This document shows positions 6,398 to 7,135 of a stretch of DNA of 7,135 nt, piece by piece. Each line of letters opens with the position of its first letter. Within the stretch, counting starts at the first letter, position 1. The position numbers and the translations under genes are program-made. The notes beneath the pieces are model-generated. The model was not told where the DNA came from, did not search any database, and worked only from the letters and a program-made list of their open reading frames with translations. Source of the DNA: Hyphomicrobiales bacterium (GTDB taxonomy: Bacteria; Pseudomonadota; Alphaproteobacteria; Rhizobiales; Beijerinckiaceae); contig JAQGJO010000182.1 of the NCBI GenBank assembly GCA_028290595.1, forward strand, positions 1-7,135, in the 5' to 3' direction.

Positions 6398-7135
6398 GAG
6401 CCCGCGCTGCAGTCTGATCTTCGGTCCGATCTTTGCTGAACATCTGAAGGCGTTCGAAATAGGCGCGTATGCCGGGCGCATCCAGGATCGCCACGGCCAG
6501 CAGGACGGCGCCCATCGACATGTCGTGCGCGAACGGAGGCGCGCCGAGGGCATTCAATCCGGCACGCAGGACGCCCAGCATCAGCACGCCTGCTGTCACG
6601 CCCAGCGGCGTGCCCGTGCCACCGGAGAGCGAGACGCCGCCGAGGATCGCAGCGGCCGTCGCCGGCACGAGAACGTCCGACAGGCCGGACGGCGACGCGG
6701 ATGCCAGACTGTAGCTGAGCAGAGCGCCCGACAGCGCGGCCAGCACACCGGATGTGGTGAACACGAGCACCATCATTGCATCGACGCGGACCCCAGCCGT
6801 ATGCGCGGCGCGACGATCGCTGCCGATTGCAATCAGGTCGCGCCCGATCCAGAGCCAGTAGAGAGCCATGGCAAAGGCCATAGCGAGCGCCAGCGCGACG
6901 ATGCTGCGGGGCGTAAACAGGCCCGCGATGCGCGCATTGAGCGCCAGCGCCAGATCGATATTGTCGGAAGACAGCGTCTGGTTGCCGGTGAGAACATAGG
7001 CCAGCCCGATCGTGGTCAACAGCCCGCCAAGGGTAACGCCGATCGAGGGCATCTGCAGGCGGGTGATGATCAGGCCCTGGATGAAGCCGGATGCGGCGCC
7101 GGTCAGCAGGGCTGCGGCGAACCCGAGCGCCGGAT
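6393..7135 (-). CDS. ABC transporter permease, BPD_transp_2 (RbsC-like) family, C-terminal part (cut by right edge)
   Basis: The frame is open to the right edge, so the N-terminus is missing; 246 residues are visible. The first ATG at 7052 is internal: the 27 codons before it (for example AASGFIQGLIITRLQ leading into MPSIGVTLGGLLTTIGLAYV) carry the family's conserved helix and loop. The part after that Met is a hydrophobic multi-pass protein with the GRDLIAIGSDRRAAHTAGVR loop (residues 70-89 counted from that Met), the cytoplasmic coupling segment that contacts the ATPase, followed by SGVLAALSGALLSY (101-114) and ATAAAILGGVSLSGGTGTPL (131-150), all hallmarks of ribose/xylose/autoinducer-type permeases. 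The protein ends in a short charged tail. It would form the membrane channel of an importer whose ATPase and binding protein probably lie beyond the right edge. Being 25 bp upstream of the amidase, it suggests the amidase pathway substrate is imported. The ligand is not necessarily a sugar: this family also carries nucleosides and other small solutes. Confidence 0.9.
   Translation of the reverse strand, partial: PALGFAAALLTGAASGFIQGLIITRLQMPSIGVTLGGLLTTIGLAYVLTGNQTLSSDNIDLALALNARIAGLFTPRSIVALALAMAFAMALYWLWIGRDLIAIGSDRRAAHTAGVRVDAMMVLVFTTSGVLAALSGALLSYSLASASPSGLSDVLVPATAAAILGGVSLSGGTGTPLGVTAGVLMLGVLRAGLNALGAPPFAHDMSMGAVLLAVAILDAPGIRAYFERLQMFSKDRTEDQTAARAQ

Noticed and set aside
6368..6553. N-terminal extension of the amidase to an ATG at 6553
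   Set aside because: The added residues overlap the permease coding sequence in another frame and do not resemble the family; a good ribosome site supports the start at 6367.

Overview
The window is GC-rich chromosomal DNA. It looks alphaproteobacterial, most likely Hyphomicrobiales near Bradyrhizobium or Rhodopseudomonas. This is inferred from codon use, from two orphan tricarboxylate-type substrate-binding proteins (expanded in these bacteria), and from an intergenic palindromic repeat beginning GTCATTCCCG, a type common in that group. No RNA genes, insertion sequences, phage genes or CRISPR arrays were seen.

Layout, left to right. (1) Positions 1-1300, minus strand: the N-terminal 433 residues of a polytopic membrane protein of the 'fused MFS/spermidine synthase' type, cut by the left edge. 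(2) 1301-1585: a non-coding stretch holding two adjacent inverted repeats, a 12-bp-arm hairpin and a roughly 116-bp interspersed palindrome. (3) 1586-3771: two divergently transcribed genes for periplasmic tricarboxylate-transporter-like (TctC/Bug) substrate-binding proteins. They belong to two different subfamilies and share a 119-bp intergenic region; no TctA or TctB membrane gene is visible. (4) 3874-4815, plus strand: an AraC-family regulator with its own plausible promoter. (5) 4812-7135, minus strand: a tight three-gene operon, read from the right edge inward: a BPD_transp_2 (RbsC/LivH-like) ABC permease cut by the right edge, an isochorismatase-fold cysteine amidase resembling N-carbamoylsarcosine amidase, and a PuuE-like polysaccharide-deacetylase-fold hydrolase.

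How the genes may work together. The operon combines import by an ABC transporter, a PuuE-like enzyme (a family whose known members open cyclic ureides or imides) and an amidase that would release ammonia from the linear product. The simplest reading is uptake and two-step hydrolysis of a small cyclic nitrogen compound: a hydantoin, ureide or cyclic imide. The convergent AraC gene, whose stop codon overlaps that of the last operon gene, is a candidate regulator. The two binding proteins could capture organic acids, possibly related to the pathway product. Substrate identity is inference; the sequence supports families only.
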